The notes: generated by a model from the letters alone, not told the origin. DNA of 64,000 nt from Bretschneidera sinensis (GCA_023935145.1 CM043698.1:147516125-147580124), one strand, 5' to 3'. Counted from the first letter of the stretch, positions 1 through 11,439 are shown. Translations and numbers: made by a program.

Positions 1-352
1 TCTTGATCTCTTTTTTTCTTTCTTTACTACTGTTCACGCCTGTAGCTGTCGCAGGAGAACCAGTTTGAGGAGAAGAATTATCCTCAAACTGTTCATAGCC
101 CTCAATTTCAGAGCTGAAATCACCAATCTTCTGCTCAACAGAGCTGGAGTCCACCTCACCCAGGGTACATGAGAGGCTTTCAGACTCCTTAAGGCTGGTA
201 TTCACAGAACATTGTACATCTTCTTCAACTTTTCCTTTTCGCAACTTGGTTACTGTAGCACTTTTTCCTTTGAAATATTCCTGAACATAATTAGTATCTT
301 TTTAGTCCTGAAGTGATACATAAGCTTTCTTGTTGACTTTCTTCTTACCCAT
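1..352 (-). pseudogene. 5' end of an unrecognised gene with an early stop (runs off window)
   Basis: Reading down from an ATG at 352, the frame starts MGKKKVNKKAYVSLQD, meets TAA at codon 17 (302-304), then stays open to the window edge for about 100 more codons. The part after the stop is charged and hydrophilic, with lysine-rich pieces (KLRKGKVEED) and a Ser/Glu-rich stretch. I do not recognise the family. The long open frame after a single stop suggests a recently broken coding exon. A real gene with a downstream start, or a sequence error at the stop, is also possible. A purine-rich segment upstream (360-440) could be its 5' UTR. It abuts the EP1 fragment at about 478. Confidence 0.35.
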
Positions 353-477
353 GGATTAGAACAACACCAGAATCCGGGCGGATGAGAGAAATAATGAGGG
401 GGGAGGGATTGAAAGAGAGATTTCATGAGCGAGCAGTAAATCGCTTTACCGAGAGCTTCTCTCTCTTACTCGCTGAT

Positions 478-883
478 GACTAACTCTTTGAATTTTATAA
501 TAGTGAAAATCATTCACTCTGCAAGAAATTAATTTTTTGGGAATGCAATCTTTGCTCCAGCCTAATAACCCATTTGGAGATGGGCATGCAACACATTGGT
601 TATCTTCACAAACCCCAAAATTTCCACATCTCTTTGGCAATAGACACTCATTCACCAATAGCGAATCTCTAGAGAAGAGAGTGAAGGTTTCATCCCAAGC
701 ATCCCACAAAACCTTGCCATTGAAAGTATGAAGCTTAAGATTTCCATCTATGCCAAGCTTAAGATATGTAAATGTGCTTTGTTTGGGCGTAGCCAATACG
801 ACATTGCCGTTTGGGAATTCTAAGGTCAAGTAATCATAAGCAAAATCTTCATTGCCGTTTGTTTCTTTGGAATAATGAAACAA
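478..883 (-). pseudogene. EP1-like glycoprotein fragment (pseudogene)
   Basis: The frame matches the middle-to-late part of the intact EP1-like protein at 2722-4023. It shares the segments TYLKLGIDGNLKL, ETFTLFSRD, the cysteine-rich EGF-like stretch (RCGNFGVCEDNQC, then CPSPNGLLGWSKDC) and NDFHYYKIQ. The signal peptide, the whole mannose-lectin domain and the C-terminal PAN-type domain are missing. No ATG begins the open frame. Homology stops near 478, where sequence belonging to the neighbouring leftward gene begins. It is a partial duplicate left by local duplication and deletion, and no function is expected. Confidence 0.8.
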
Positions 884-2721
884 AGCACAAGCCGTTCATA
901 ACAAATTCAATTAAAGGTGACAAAATATAAAATTTAAAAAATCAGAAAAAGGTGATGCCATTTATAAAAAAAAAAAAGATAATCCAATCTTCTACCTTAA
1001 ATATTATATATTTATTTCATTCTCGTAAAAATATATAGTCTAATTTAATTGCGACCGATGAAATCGCATCATGTGGGGCATGTGCGCAAGTGGACGCACC
1101 TGGGCTACCTGATGCAATCGCACTTATCAATGCATCAATCGCAGTGGATGGAGCCCTCGTATAGATGGGGACAAATCAAGAGATGTTTGAGAAGTGAATT
1201 TAAAGTGATTTTTTGATTAAAATATATTTAAATAAATTTAAATTAGTTTATGATAAAAATTATATATTTAAATGTTTAAATTAATTCTCAAATGTTATCT
1301 TCAGTATATTTATATTAGTAAATTAAAATAATATTTGTTTAAAGTTGATTGATTTAAGCATGTTTTAGTCGATTCTCAAACAATATCGCATGTATAGATC
1401 AAATATGTAGATTTAGATCTCTCAAATCTTGAATGGTTACTTTCATGAATTTGAGTAGAAGCTAAAGTTTTGAAATTTTCGCTTATTTGTCACGTTTTCA
1501 TATATTGTTAAAGTATACAAAAATAGTTAAACAATTTTTCATTAGTTTAAATTTTTAGGATGACTGATAACTTAATTATTTTGTATAAGCTATCAAAACT
1601 TCAAGTTATGATTTTAAGTATTGAAAATACTCATTTTTATTTAATATTTTATCCATTTTTATTTGGACTCTTATATTTTTACTAACATTTCAACACACGC
1701 GTGTGTTGGTTTACTATTTTATATGATAAAATAATATGTTAATAATTATCTTTTAGAATTACAAAAAAAAATATGTATAATTGAAAATGTGGAGAAGATA
1801 AAGAATAATAGAGAAAATCAACATAGGTTGAAAATAAAAGAGATAAAAAGAAGGAAAAAGTTAAGTTTGAGTGGTATAGTGGGAAAGATAAAGAGAGTAA
1901 AAAAGTTAAATTTTATCGGGATAGTGAGAGAGAAAAATATGAGAAAAAAATATGAGGAGTTGAACCTATTGAGTTACATATATAACTTTATTTAAATATT
2001 TAATTTATATATTTAAATAAGATTTATAAAATATTTTAAAAAGTGAATATCAAATAAAATTTCTTATTTCATTAATAACCATTATGGCGAAAAAGAACTT
2101 TGACATTAATTGGCTGTATGGTAGGAATAATAAAAGTAGTGAGCATGTATTGGCATCCACCGATTCAGTCATTCTTGCTGGCTCAAGCACTTATCCTTAT
2201 GCCTAAAAGCTTGTTGAAGCTTTGGCCTTTTATATTTTTTGTACTCTTTCATAGATTATTTATTTCAAAAACAAAAAATTTATTGCCACCAATATGGTAA
2301 AAGAAAAACACATTCAACTCTATATTTAAGCTTTAATGAAGTCAATTGAAAAACTAATTTTTATATTTTATATGTAATGTTAAATTACCAATAATATCCT
2401 TTGCACTTTGCCCCAAGCTCTATATTTCTATAACATAAAGCTAGTCACAACTCACAATATGAGACAAAATACACCAAGGCAAAGGAAGCAAAAATATCCG
2501 TACAAAAAGACAATAATTAATGACAAGTTATTTCACAGACAAACACCACTTTTGTGGTTTTATTAAAAAGGTTACGTTACATCCGAAGCAAAAGAGAAAA
2601 CAAGTTACAAATAGGGAAGAGGAAAATAAAAAATAAATAAGGAAATACATAAAAAAAACAGCAACAAAATCCTCATGGGTATTTCACTATATTGGATTCC
2701 TGGCTCTTTTCAGCAGTACTA
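884..2721. other. AT-rich intergenic DNA
   Basis: This stretch between the EP1 fragment and the intact EP1-like gene is mostly AT-rich. A short GC-richer patch (about 1048-1165) and purine-rich DNA near 1790-1950 give short chance frames. I see no conserved protein motif, RNA gene or clear terminal repeat. The last 150 bases probably include the 3' UTR of the EP1-like gene. Confidence 0.6.
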
Positions 2722-4023
2722 CTACTTGTTTGAAACCTTTATATAACCAAAGTGTGCAGAATTTGAGACCTTAGTCAGGGTTTGCAAATCGTAAGCAATC
2801 CAACATTTTGATGTCTCCCTGTGGTAAAAATAGCCCAAACACTTGCAATCTTTACTACATTTCTTACCACAATCAATCTCCTTAATGGGTCCTTCTCCTT
2901 CATTGTACTTGCTCATAAAATGATCAACTCCTTGAATTTTGTAATAGTGAAAATCATTCACTCCACAAGAAGTTAATTTTTTGGGCTTGCAGTCTTTGCT
3001 CCAGCCCAATAACCCATTTGGAGATGGGCATGAAACGCATTGGTTATCCTCACAAACCCCAAAATTCCCACACCTCTCAGGCAATTGGCACTCACTTGTT
3101 TCATCTCTAGAGAAGAGAGTGAAGGTCTCTTCCCATCCACCAATATCAAGCTTGTCAAAGAAAGTGAAGAGCCTAAGATTTCCATCAATGCCAAGCCTAA
3201 GATATGTTAATGTGCTATTGAACTTGGTTTTACCCAAAACAAAACTGCCACCATTAGGTAAATTTAAAGTTAAATCAAAAGCAAAACCTGAGCTGTCAGG
3301 GACAGACTCAAGTGTGATCGACTCCAAAGATTTACTTTGAGAACTAACCCAATTAGGATTTGAATAGTAAATACTTTCTTTAGGTGAGTTTGGGCTTTTA
3401 TAGTAAAATACCAAATTTTTGGGTGTCAACACTAAGCTATAACGTCCATTAGCATTGACTTTAGCTGAGACCCGGCTCACGAGTTTTGTTGGACCTTTAA
3501 CCTTAAGAGATTGACCCACTAAAAGGGTATCAGTTGGGTAATCAAAACTTTGCCAAATAAATTTACCCTTTGAGTCATGAAGTACCATGTTACCATTTGG
3601 TAGCAACTTGAATCCTACCACACCTTTGTTGGCAGTGTTAGTTTGCCAAGCAATTAGGCCATCCGCATCGGCCAAGACTAAGTTTCCGTCTTTCCCGAAC
3701 GTTAATGTCGCCTTTTCACGCACCGGTTTGCCACGGTTTGCTTCCCAAACCCATCGCATTAGTGATTCTGATCGTGTAGTACCCATACGTAAAGCAAGAG
3801 TAAAAGCATTTGGGGTGGTGTTATAAAAGCAAAGTTGGAATGGTGAATTAAAAATGTCTAAAACACGATAATTCCCAAAATATTCGACCACGAATGGCCC
3901 AAATTCTCCTTCATTGACATGCTTGAATGTCGCCGAGAGAGGAACGGTAGCTTGAGCAATGAAAGGAAGGAGTGATAAAAGGAAGAGAGAAAGCAAAGAT
4001 ACAGTGGAAAGAGGAGAAGACAT
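2722..4023 (-). CDS. EP1-like secreted glycoprotein (bulb-type lectin, EGF-like and PAN-type regions)
   Basis: This is a 433-residue single-exon protein that begins with a hydrophobic signal peptide (about residues 1-25, ending FIAQA). The B-lectin (bulb-type mannose-binding-like) region covers roughly residues 45-180 and includes LLPNGNMVLHDSKGKFIWQS and DYPTDTLLVGQSL. Next comes an S-locus-glycoprotein-like middle part, then a cysteine-rich EGF-like stretch (CGNFGVCEDNQCVSC). A C-terminal PAN/apple-like region follows (about 345-430; EIDCGKKCSKDCKCLGYFY). This is the architecture of the carrot EP1 / epidermis-specific secreted glycoprotein family. There is no transmembrane segment or kinase, so it is predicted to be secreted to the cell wall. 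The molecular role of the family is poorly known. It is the only full-length member among three EP1-related loci in the first 9 kb. Confidence 0.92.
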   Translation of the reverse strand: MSSPLSTVSLLSLFLLSLLPFIAQATVPLSATFKHVNEGEFGPFVVEYFGNYRVLDIFNSPFQLCFYNTTPNAFTLALRMGTTRSESLMRWVWEANRGKPVREKATLTFGKDGNLVLADADGLIAWQTNTANKGVVGFKLLPNGNMVLHDSKGKFIWQSFDYPTDTLLVGQSLKVKGPTKLVSRVSAKVNANGRYSLVLTPKNLVFYYKSPNSPKESIYYSNPNWVSSQSKSLESITLESVPDSSGFAFDLTLNLPNGGSFVLGKTKFNSTLTYLRLGIDGNLRLFTFFDKLDIGGWEETFTLFSRDETSECQLPERCGNFGVCEDNQCVSCPSPNGLLGWSKDCKPKKLTSCGVNDFHYYKIQGVDHFMSKYNEGEGPIKEIDCGKKCSKDCKCLGYFYHRETSKCWIAYDLQTLTKVSNSAHFGYIKVSNK

Positions 4024-4084
4024 TTTGGTTGAAGGATACTGTTGTAGACTGTATTGTGATGTAACAAGGAGGTAGTAGTGCCTA

Positions 4085-4092
4085 TATTTATA
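4085..4092 (-). promoter_or_regulatory. Candidate TATA box of the EP1-like gene
   Basis: On the minus strand TATAAATA lies about 62-69 bases upstream of the EP1-like start codon at 4023. That is a normal spacing for a plant core promoter with a short 5' UTR. The call rests on motif and position only. Confidence 0.55.
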
Positions 4093-4109
4093 GTGGCAAA
4101 GAAGGGCAC

Positions 4110-6539
4110 TTTAGTAATTGTGCTTCGATTATTTCAGATGAAATCTTTTGAATATAGACAGGTTTCTATTTATTAAACTAATAATGGCAGACTGATGGTA
4201 TACCAACTTTGATATATTCTGTACATTCCGGCCTTGGTCTGGCTAGTACCAGCTGGTACATTTCTAGATTGTGTGGATAAGAAATAATTATAAAGGATTC
4301 TGTCATAAATGCAGCAGCCAGCAAGTTGAAGATGAAGGGGGCCAAGTCTTGAATGCAGTCTATCCAGGCGGCTCAAGCATATGCCCTTCTAGTTTGTTTT
4401 TTGCTTTCCCAGTTTTTCTTTTTTACTCCACTTTCGTTGGTCCAAGTTATTACTATTAATAAGTAATTCATGGAGCTTTCAGAAAACAAAAATTAAATTA
4501 AAAATTAAAAAAATCAGAAATTAAATTCATTTTGATTTCCAACCATTAAACTAATAAGTTTAATAGCTTTAAACTATTAAATTAATTTAAAATTTCCCAA
4601 GAATTTCTCAGTAGACAATCAAAATTTTTACTAGTTAAACTCATTATTTGTAGAATTTTGAGTCTGATTTATTATTTATTATTTTTATTAATTTTTTAAG
4701 TACAAGAAAAATTGAATCTGAATCCAAAGTAATCACTAAACCATCAAACTTGAAATTATCTCTTTAATTTATACCGTAGTAACAAATATTCAAATTTGTC
4801 AAATGGTATTTATTTTTATGGTTCAAAATAACGGATAAATTTTTGTTTGCATTGGATCCAAATTCCAAAACTCAATTTTGTATCAAGGTAAAAACTTAAA
4901 TAATAATTTTAAAAAACTTTGTTAATAATATTCGTACATATTTAATTAACATTATCAATAAAAATTTTAAAAATTACCAATCAACTTCTCATAAAAATAA
5001 AAAAAAGATAAAAATCTCTCAAAATAATGAGACACTCCATTGTTGAATTGTCAACTAAAATACAAAGTGATATCAAAGAAGATAAGATAGGATTATGTTT
5101 CTCTTATTTTTTTATATAAAAAAAATATTTGAAGAGAAATTGATATGAAAGAAGACAAGATAGTACTATGCTTCTCTTACTTTTTATATTAAAAAAATGG
5201 AAAGAAGAAATTGACAAATCATGGTGGTCAATTTTGGCTGGGTCTAGAACATGCAAGGGCAAGGAAGCTATGCCATTGCCTCACCAACACGTTGAGGTGA
5301 TCTAGCAGCCAATACTGAGTAAAAATCTTTGAAACAAAAAGAAGAAAAGAAGCTGCCTAAATGGAAAGGCACATATCTTTTTTTTCCCAGAGAAACCAGA
5401 GACGGCATGCATCTATGTGAGCCCATCTTTTTTAATGCCAGAAAATACAAACAAAAAATAAAAACAACTTTATTCTCTCAAAATTTGGATAATGTTTTTG
5501 TTTTTGCGTTTAAAGGAATGGAGGGTTCAGTGCCAGCCCTTGACCCTTTGAATTGATTGTGATAAATATGAATACATAACCATGAAAGAACAAAGCCTAC
5601 CAAATCAGTCATCTTTGGTTCAATGATTATTGTGTCAAATGCATTTAAGTGTTTCGAAGTCTTGAGTTTAAGATTAGAGTAGTTAGATTACTGTTGTAAA
5701 TAAAATATATTGATCAATAGCTTTTTCTTGATAATGTTAAAGTAAATTAAATCCCATGGATAAAGGACATACCATAAATGGCCTGATGCATTTGGCTTGT
5801 GAAAACATTTTCTATTTATGTATGATATTTTAAGAGGATAAAATAACTTCTATTTTGAAAGATAATTGATTTTTGGTATTTGTTTAACAATGAAAACAAC
5901 CATATATATTTTCTGTTTAATGAATTTGGCATGTTTTCATTTTCAATTTTTAGATTTTTTTTTTTGTTTTTGGTCACCAAATACATTTTCACACCTATTT
6001 TTTATATTATGTGAAAATAAAAAAAATAAAATATTGATCTATTTTCTAAAACCAAACACATCCTTTTTTTAATTATCACACGAAAATATTAGATATTAAG
6101 AAAAGTTGGGTAATTAATTTTCTTAAAAAACTTAAGCTAATAGGACTATTAGTACTATTAATTTTTAAACCTGTGTGATGCACATGTTTGGTTTAATTAT
6201 TTTATTTGAATCTAAATTGTTTATATTTAGATGTTAAAAGAATGTAATTTGTTGTACGAAGCTAAGTTGTTGGTGAAGAGTTTGGTATATATATTTTTTT
6301 TCTTCCTAATTTCCACGTCACAGAGAGTTTGTTTTACAGAAAGTGAGTTCTGATTAATTATGAGAGTCTAACCATGGGCAAAGTAGTTGTAGAAAGTCAA
6401 TTGGATTCTAGCTTTTGTTGTTATAGATGTCATCTAAAGAAAATCCTTAAAACTCTTAACTCTTTTTTTATAATAATTCTTTAAATTGTATCAGTAAAAC
6501 ATAATGTTGATGCTTAAAATATGTGGTTGAGCTGGAGAT
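4110..6539. other. AT-rich intergenic DNA upstream of the EP1-like gene
   Basis: There are no convincing coding exons. The region holds AT-rich low-complexity DNA and short chance frames (for example 5268-5556 on both strands) with no recognisable motif. Similar phrases recur near 5080-5110 and 5150-5180 (both carry a tttctcttact-like string), suggesting a small local duplication. Confidence 0.5.
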
Positions 6540-7140
6540 CGATATCTCAATGGTTTGCGTAAGGAAATATGAGTGAACTAGAGAGTCACTGAAAGAAAGG
6601 GGGTGATGACTTCGAAGACACTCCGACGTTTTTGTCAATACAAAGTCTCGAGAAAATGGAAAGAATTATGATTAGTGTTTCAATGATGAGTTTTGAAAAA
6701 CTGAAGATGGTTTGGATTCACATACCTTGGGCCTTTTATAGTATTCAGAGGTGATGTTGGCCACGTGTTGGGGCAATCCCAGAGATCTCGTTCTTCCGGT
6801 GGAGGATCTAGTCGTGTGTCTAGGGATGGTCCAATCCTTGTAATCACGCTTACAGTTCTGTGCAAAGGAGCTCGTGAGTGACGATGGTGTCACCAACTGC
6901 TTGTCCATGTGTCATCAAGCTATTGGAGAGGAATTGTCCACATGTCATCAACATATTGGAAGAGAGCTATCCATAAATCATCAGGCTATTGGAGGGGAGC
7001 TGTCCATGTGTCATCAGGCTGTTTGGGGGAGCTGTCCACGTATCATCAGACTATTAGAGAGGAGCTGTCCACGTGTCATCAGACTATTGGATCGAAGTTA
7101 TCCACGTGTCATCATAATATTGGATGGTGAATTATTGGCT
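6540..7140 (-). mobile_element. LTR/promoter-like segment with upstream minisatellite
   Basis: On the minus strand a TATAAAA box (6734-6740) precedes GGCCCAAGG. A CACGTG box lies at 6762-6767, and the 33-bp repeat array (6902-7131) lies farther upstream. A TATA box with upstream tandem repeats is the usual layout of a plant LTR U3 region. No coding sequence accompanies it, and I could not define TG...CA ends or a target-site duplication. The alternative is a fragment of an ordinary gene promoter. Confidence 0.4.
6902..7131. repeat. 33-bp minisatellite, about 7 units
   Basis: Seven imperfect head-to-tail units have the form tgtccacgtgtcatcaga plus ctattggagaggagc. All are 33 bp except one of 32 bp. 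Because 33 is a multiple of three, the plus strand reads as an 11-residue chance peptide repeat, which is not evidence of a gene. Two units keep a perfect CACGTG palindrome (7070-7075 and 7103-7108); the others carry variants such as CATGTG, CACATG and CACGTA. Confidence 0.85.
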
Positions 7141-7335
7141 GTATCACAAAGTTAACAAAAAATATATACCTTGTATTTTTCACCAACTGGTTCCTAAGCA
7201 TACAATAAACCAGAATTGACTGCAGAAAAGCTAGTAAGTCATACACTAATATAACAATCATACATTGAACATTAACCTTCTGATCACATGGAAAGAAAAT
7301 CATATATAGCATAAATGAAGTCATATATTGAACTA

Positions 7336-7755
7336 TGTTAAGGCCGCCACACTTCACATGGCAGGAGATCACATTAACACGAGCTTGATATACATGGATG
7401 AACACAAATATGACTAAAAAACAATAAATCTCCCCTCACATGTGAGTTATATACCAAGGCAGATAACCGTGGACATATAAACGCTTCTCATTCAAAAACT
7501 CAATCATCGGACAATATCATAAGAGTCACACGATCGTAACCAACTCAAACCAGACTTTGATATATACCACTTGTTAAGGTCGGTAGCACCTCACACGGCA
7601 CGAGATTACACAAACATGTGCTTGATATATATGAATAGACACCAATATGATTAAAAAACTTAAACTCATAAGTTTTGAGTCCAGACTATGTATGTATATA
7701 AACTATTCTTATTTTTTATTTTCTTTCTGATATTGGATAACTGGATATCCCAACA
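7336..7755 (-). mobile_element. TRIM-like miniature LTR retroelement, copy 1
   Basis: A 184-bp terminal repeat at 7572-7755 runs from tgttaagg to cccaaca. A shortened relative at 7336-7430 also starts tgttaagg and shares the cttgatatacatgg block. Immediately left of 7572 is a plus-strand ataccact, the complement of an initiator-tRNA-Met primer site (TGGTAT...), in decayed form. Beside the left repeat is ctcccctcacatgtgag, whose complement is a purine-rich tract expected next to the 3' LTR. No coding sequence fits between, and the total is only 420 bp, which matches terminal-repeat retrotransposons in miniature. The left repeat has lost its second half. The flanks (AACTA and AAATC) do not form a target duplication. 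Confidence 0.65.
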
Positions 7756-8818
7756 AAATCCATGGATGGTGTTGTACGGGCACCTTCAGAATTCTAGACA
7801 GTTTTGAAATTCTACAACTGCATCACAATCAATCAGATACAAACACAGTACATCCAGCACCTTCAAAACTAAAGGAGGTTAAGATCTTCCCCTCCATGAC
7901 TGCAACACGAGTTGGTGGTACTGAGTCAATATATACCATTAACATCAATCATAAGAGAAGTTGTAACGGGTTCTAAAGATAGAAACTGAACACATACTTG
8001 AAAGCTCTAGACAAACTCACCCAATTATTACCTAGATGAGAAGCACTCCAAGATGCATGTTTTCATATTTGCTAGTTAACTAAAGAATTGTTAAAAAGAA
8101 TAAGAAAAATTGTATTTTATTCCACAACCGACTCACACTAACAGGTCATTTCCCAAGTGTGATCACCATATATAACTTGTATATATTGAAAACTCACCTA
8201 TACATGAATGAGATACCCAGTTGGTCCAAGAAGAATTTCAATGCCATTTATTTTTTTTTGTGGGGGAAGATAAATAGGACATTGTTGCTCAATTCAACTG
8301 AAAAACCCTTTGTATGCAGTGCTTTAATAAAATCGTCAGCAACAACAGTTACATTACCTATTTCTTGACCCTCTATGTTCATGATCATTGTCTGGCTCCC
8401 CATAATATTCCACTAAAATTGCCAAGCACATAAGAAATACCATGATCCATAGAATTTAAGCACACAACATATTAATTAGAATTCTGCAGTAACCTAATTG
8501 CATAATCTTCTCCTAAAAAATAGAAAAAGGGGAAAAATTAAAAAAATTCACTTTGCCACTTGAATATCTGACACTGGAATTCACTTTACAAGCCATCCTT
8601 GGCCGTTGTTAAGCTTCAATCCTAAATAAATGATACAAATAACCCGAGATTTATAGCCACCACCAAGTCAATAGCTATATGCCTATATACATACTATTAA
8701 TTGTCGTTGCTTATTTTTGACACGTTTACTTAAGCTCCTCATCTTAAATGTGTATCATCATTGACAAGATAAGTACCCAAATGTCAGAGTTTGCAACTTT
8801 TGTTAGGCTTTTGGGATC
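7756..8818. other. Intergenic DNA
   Basis: The sequence is moderately AT-rich with no recognisable gene. Short frames such as 8159-8368 carry no conserved motif. Confidence 0.5.
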
Positions 8819-8844
8819 CTACACCTTGAAAAAGAGGGATTTGA

Positions 8845-8950
8845 AATCTTTCCTGCAGCCCATTAATCCATTGGACGATGGGCAAGCGACCCATTGGTTA
8901 TCCTTTAAATAGCCCAAAGTTCCCACATCGTTGGGGCAATCCACAGTGAT
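8845..8950 (-). pseudogene. Highly decayed EP1-like fragment
   Basis: The minus-strand frame within 8819-9010 contains CPNDVGTLGYLKDNQWVACP followed by SSNGLMGCRKDFK. This aligns residue for residue with CPERCGNFGVCEDNQCVSCP and SPNGLLGWSKDCK of the intact EP1-like protein. Several of the diagnostic cysteines are replaced. No other part of the gene is nearby. It is a relic of an old third EP1 copy. Confidence 0.65.
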
Positions 8951-9899
8951 ACACTCATACATATTGAAGCTCCTCATTATTAAAGCCTGGATCATCTGCC
9001 TATCTCTCAATGCAAAACACTGTTAAAGGAGATAAGTTACTCAATTTCCTAACCATTTCATATTCCTATATAGCTTAGCATATTTTAATTGCAACCCTTG
9101 CTGTGTCAATTTTTATTAATCAAAACTCAGAGTTTTGTCTTTGAATCTTAGTAACTCCGGTTTGTTTCTGTTTATAAAAGATATTTAACTTGGTCTCTGT
9201 CTATGATTTGGGTTTGTTTTATTTTCGTTTTGGGCTTCACATGCTTAAACTCATTTTGTCTCTAAGCTATACACGTGTAAGAAAGTGTTAAAAATGTATA
9301 TAAGCTTGATATATATTGTTGATCTATTTTCAATTAATTTAAGTTTTTGACATCAATGATAACAATCATATTACATATATAAAATGTCACTAAATATTGG
9401 GATCATATTAAGGTTATACCCCTTTTAAGATCTAAGGGTATCATAGGTCATGGGTGCTCTGATTCTGATATAGCAATTTGAGCATTAGGGTCATGATGAT
9501 TGAAATCTACATTTTGGGCTTTTTGTAGACTTATTTTCCCTTTAAATACTGCATTAAGCCTTTTTGCATGTAGGAAAGTAAATCATGGTAGATACATAGC
9601 CCTATACATAAAATGGTGATTGTCCAAATTTGTAATTAAGTCCCAGAACCTTTTTGATAAATTGTAATTTTTATTTTTGGCCAAACTCAAATCTCTTTAT
9701 GATTAATTTGGATAATAATTAATAATGGTGGGTTTATCTTTTCCCTCCCCTAAGATAAAAAAGGATTAAATACTTTAATAATATTTTTTATTCATGAGAT
9801 TGCTGGATTGAGATTTAAGTAGGATAAAAAATCTAAATATCAAAATATCTTAACACTATTCATTATCCTTAACACTGTTCAATTTATTCACAAATCCTA

Positions 9900-10180
9900 A
9901 AATTTCACAATTATAATTATAATTATTACTATTACTATTATTATTAGTATTATAATAATAATTATTATTGTTATAGTAATTATTATCATAATAATTATAA
10001 TTAATGTAATTAATATTATTACAATTTTAATTATAAGAATATAAATTATTATTATATTATGATAATAATTTTTAATTATTAGTATTATTATAATTATGAA
10101 AATCATTATAATAATTTTAATTATATTTATTGATATTATTCTTATTATAATTATAATAATAATTATTAGAGTAAATATTA
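9900..10180. repeat. TAA/TTA-rich low-complexity tract
   Basis: Nearly 280 bases are made almost only of A and T, in ATT/AAT triplet-like runs (attattattg, ataattataatt). The Ile-rich frames on the minus strand are artefacts of this composition. Confidence 0.85.
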
Positions 10181-10792
10181 TAGGAAATATGATTATAATT
10201 CAATGGTAGAAAAGGAAAGAAAAAAATTAGTCCCAAAAAGGTGGATAAATTTTGTTGGGAGAGGTGGGACAAAAATGGTGAGATTGTGACTAATTTTATC
10301 TCTGTCCTAATCCTATATGAATAGTAAATCTCCTCAATCAAATGTGGGATAAACTATTCATATAAGATTAATTAGTTCAATACTACTTTAGTACCCCAAC
10401 CAAACAGGCCATTAGGCCTATTTTGTGGCTTCCTTGCTTCAATTTAGTCCAAAGGCTTCTATACCACCACAAAATAAAAAATAAAAAAAATAGAGCTAGC
10501 TCATGATAGATTTTTGGTGACTTTAACTAGGGCAACTCGAAAAAGCACGCACGACTACTTCAAAACTTTTACCAATTAAGTTAATTGACATTCCAAAGTT
10601 TTTTTTTTCTTTTTAATTACGAGTTAAAGAAAAAGATGGTGGGTGCCAACTATCATAGTATAATCACTTGTCAGCGCACAAGATGCCAGAGTTTAAACCC
10701 CACACACACCAGTAATGAGAGAGATAAGGGATGAGCGAAAACTATCTTCCATTGTGTAACCCATAAACCCAATGGAATTCCTTTGAAAAAAA

Positions 10793-11060
10793 TGTTAAGA
10801 TATGTAATATCTTCTTAATTAACTATATTTGATTTCCTAATTATTTTGTTTCCTATTTAGATGTAGTTTACTAATTCTAACATAATTATGTTTATTCCTA
10901 GTTCTAGTGGGTTTTATACCTAAAGAATGTATATATAGATTTGTTTATGGTAAGCGGTCGATTCTATTTTGATAGTCGTCTAAGTGTTTCTATAATTTTG
11001 GTGATCGGCCTAATGTCACTCATCTGTATATATATAACTTTCCTTCTCACTCTAGATTAT
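10793..11060 (+). mobile_element. LTR-like segment (solo or remnant)
   Basis: The segment opens tgttaagatatgtaatatc and continues through ttgtttcctatttagatgtag and atgggttttatacct-like sequence to a TATATATAG box near 10930. A relative in the same orientation starts near 22965 and shares about the first 170 bases. The TG start, recurring U3-like sequence and TATA box suggest LTR remnants, but no coding part or target duplication was found. Confidence 0.45.
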
Positions 11061-11208
11061 TTTACATATATTAATTCTTTTGCACCATTTTTGGTTCGTT
11101 GATCAGTTTAGTCTTTTGGTGTGGTTCGTTCATGTTTGATTTCTTTGTCAGTTTCAGTATTGTTACATTAGTTTTATTTGATTTACTCTGGTTCCCAATG
11201 TTTTTGAT

Positions 11209-11439
11209 TTACCTCCGCAAAGTTCTTCATCAAAGCTTAGTATCAACTTCCATAGTTCTTCATAAAAAATTGTCATTTCGACATGTCTTTGATTTATAGT
11301 ATACAAACTTAAGATGGTAATGCAGATGTCAACTTGAGTTTATATACTGTAAATCAAAGGTGCATCGAGAATGGCAAGTTTTGATAAAAAATTCCACATG
11401 TTGATACTAAGCTTTGATGAAGAACTCTACAGAGGTAAC
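11209..11439. repeat. Imperfect inverted repeat, about 100-bp arms, 29-bp spacer
   Basis: The left arm (11209-11308) contains gttcttcatcaaagcttag and tatcaac, ending gatttatagtatacaaac. The right arm (11338-11439) begins gtttatatactgtaaatc and ends with gttgatactaagctttgatg followed by aagaac. The reverse complement of one arm matches the other with scattered mismatches and small indels. A transcript would fold into a long hairpin. It has no terminal motif I can link to a named transposon family. Confidence 0.8.

Noticed and set aside
2100..2300. Plus-strand hydrophobic 66-residue frame.
   Set aside because: No ATG in a gene context, no family resemblance, and it lies in AT-rich DNA downstream of the EP1-like gene.
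6874..7155. Plus-strand frame with an 11-residue repeat (CHQAIGEELST type).
   Set aside because: It follows from the 33-bp DNA repeat being a multiple of three. Units decay without preserving the peptide, and there is no gene context.
9897..10106. Ile-rich hydrophobic minus-strand frame that looks like a membrane peptide.
   Set aside because: It is translated ATT/AAT low-complexity DNA.
10635..10790. Possible SINE: ggtgggtgccaac ... gccagagtttaaaccccac looked like a decayed tRNA-derived promoter.
   Set aside because: The B-box-like string is a weak match, no A box at the right spacing is clear, and no poly-A tail or target duplication was found.
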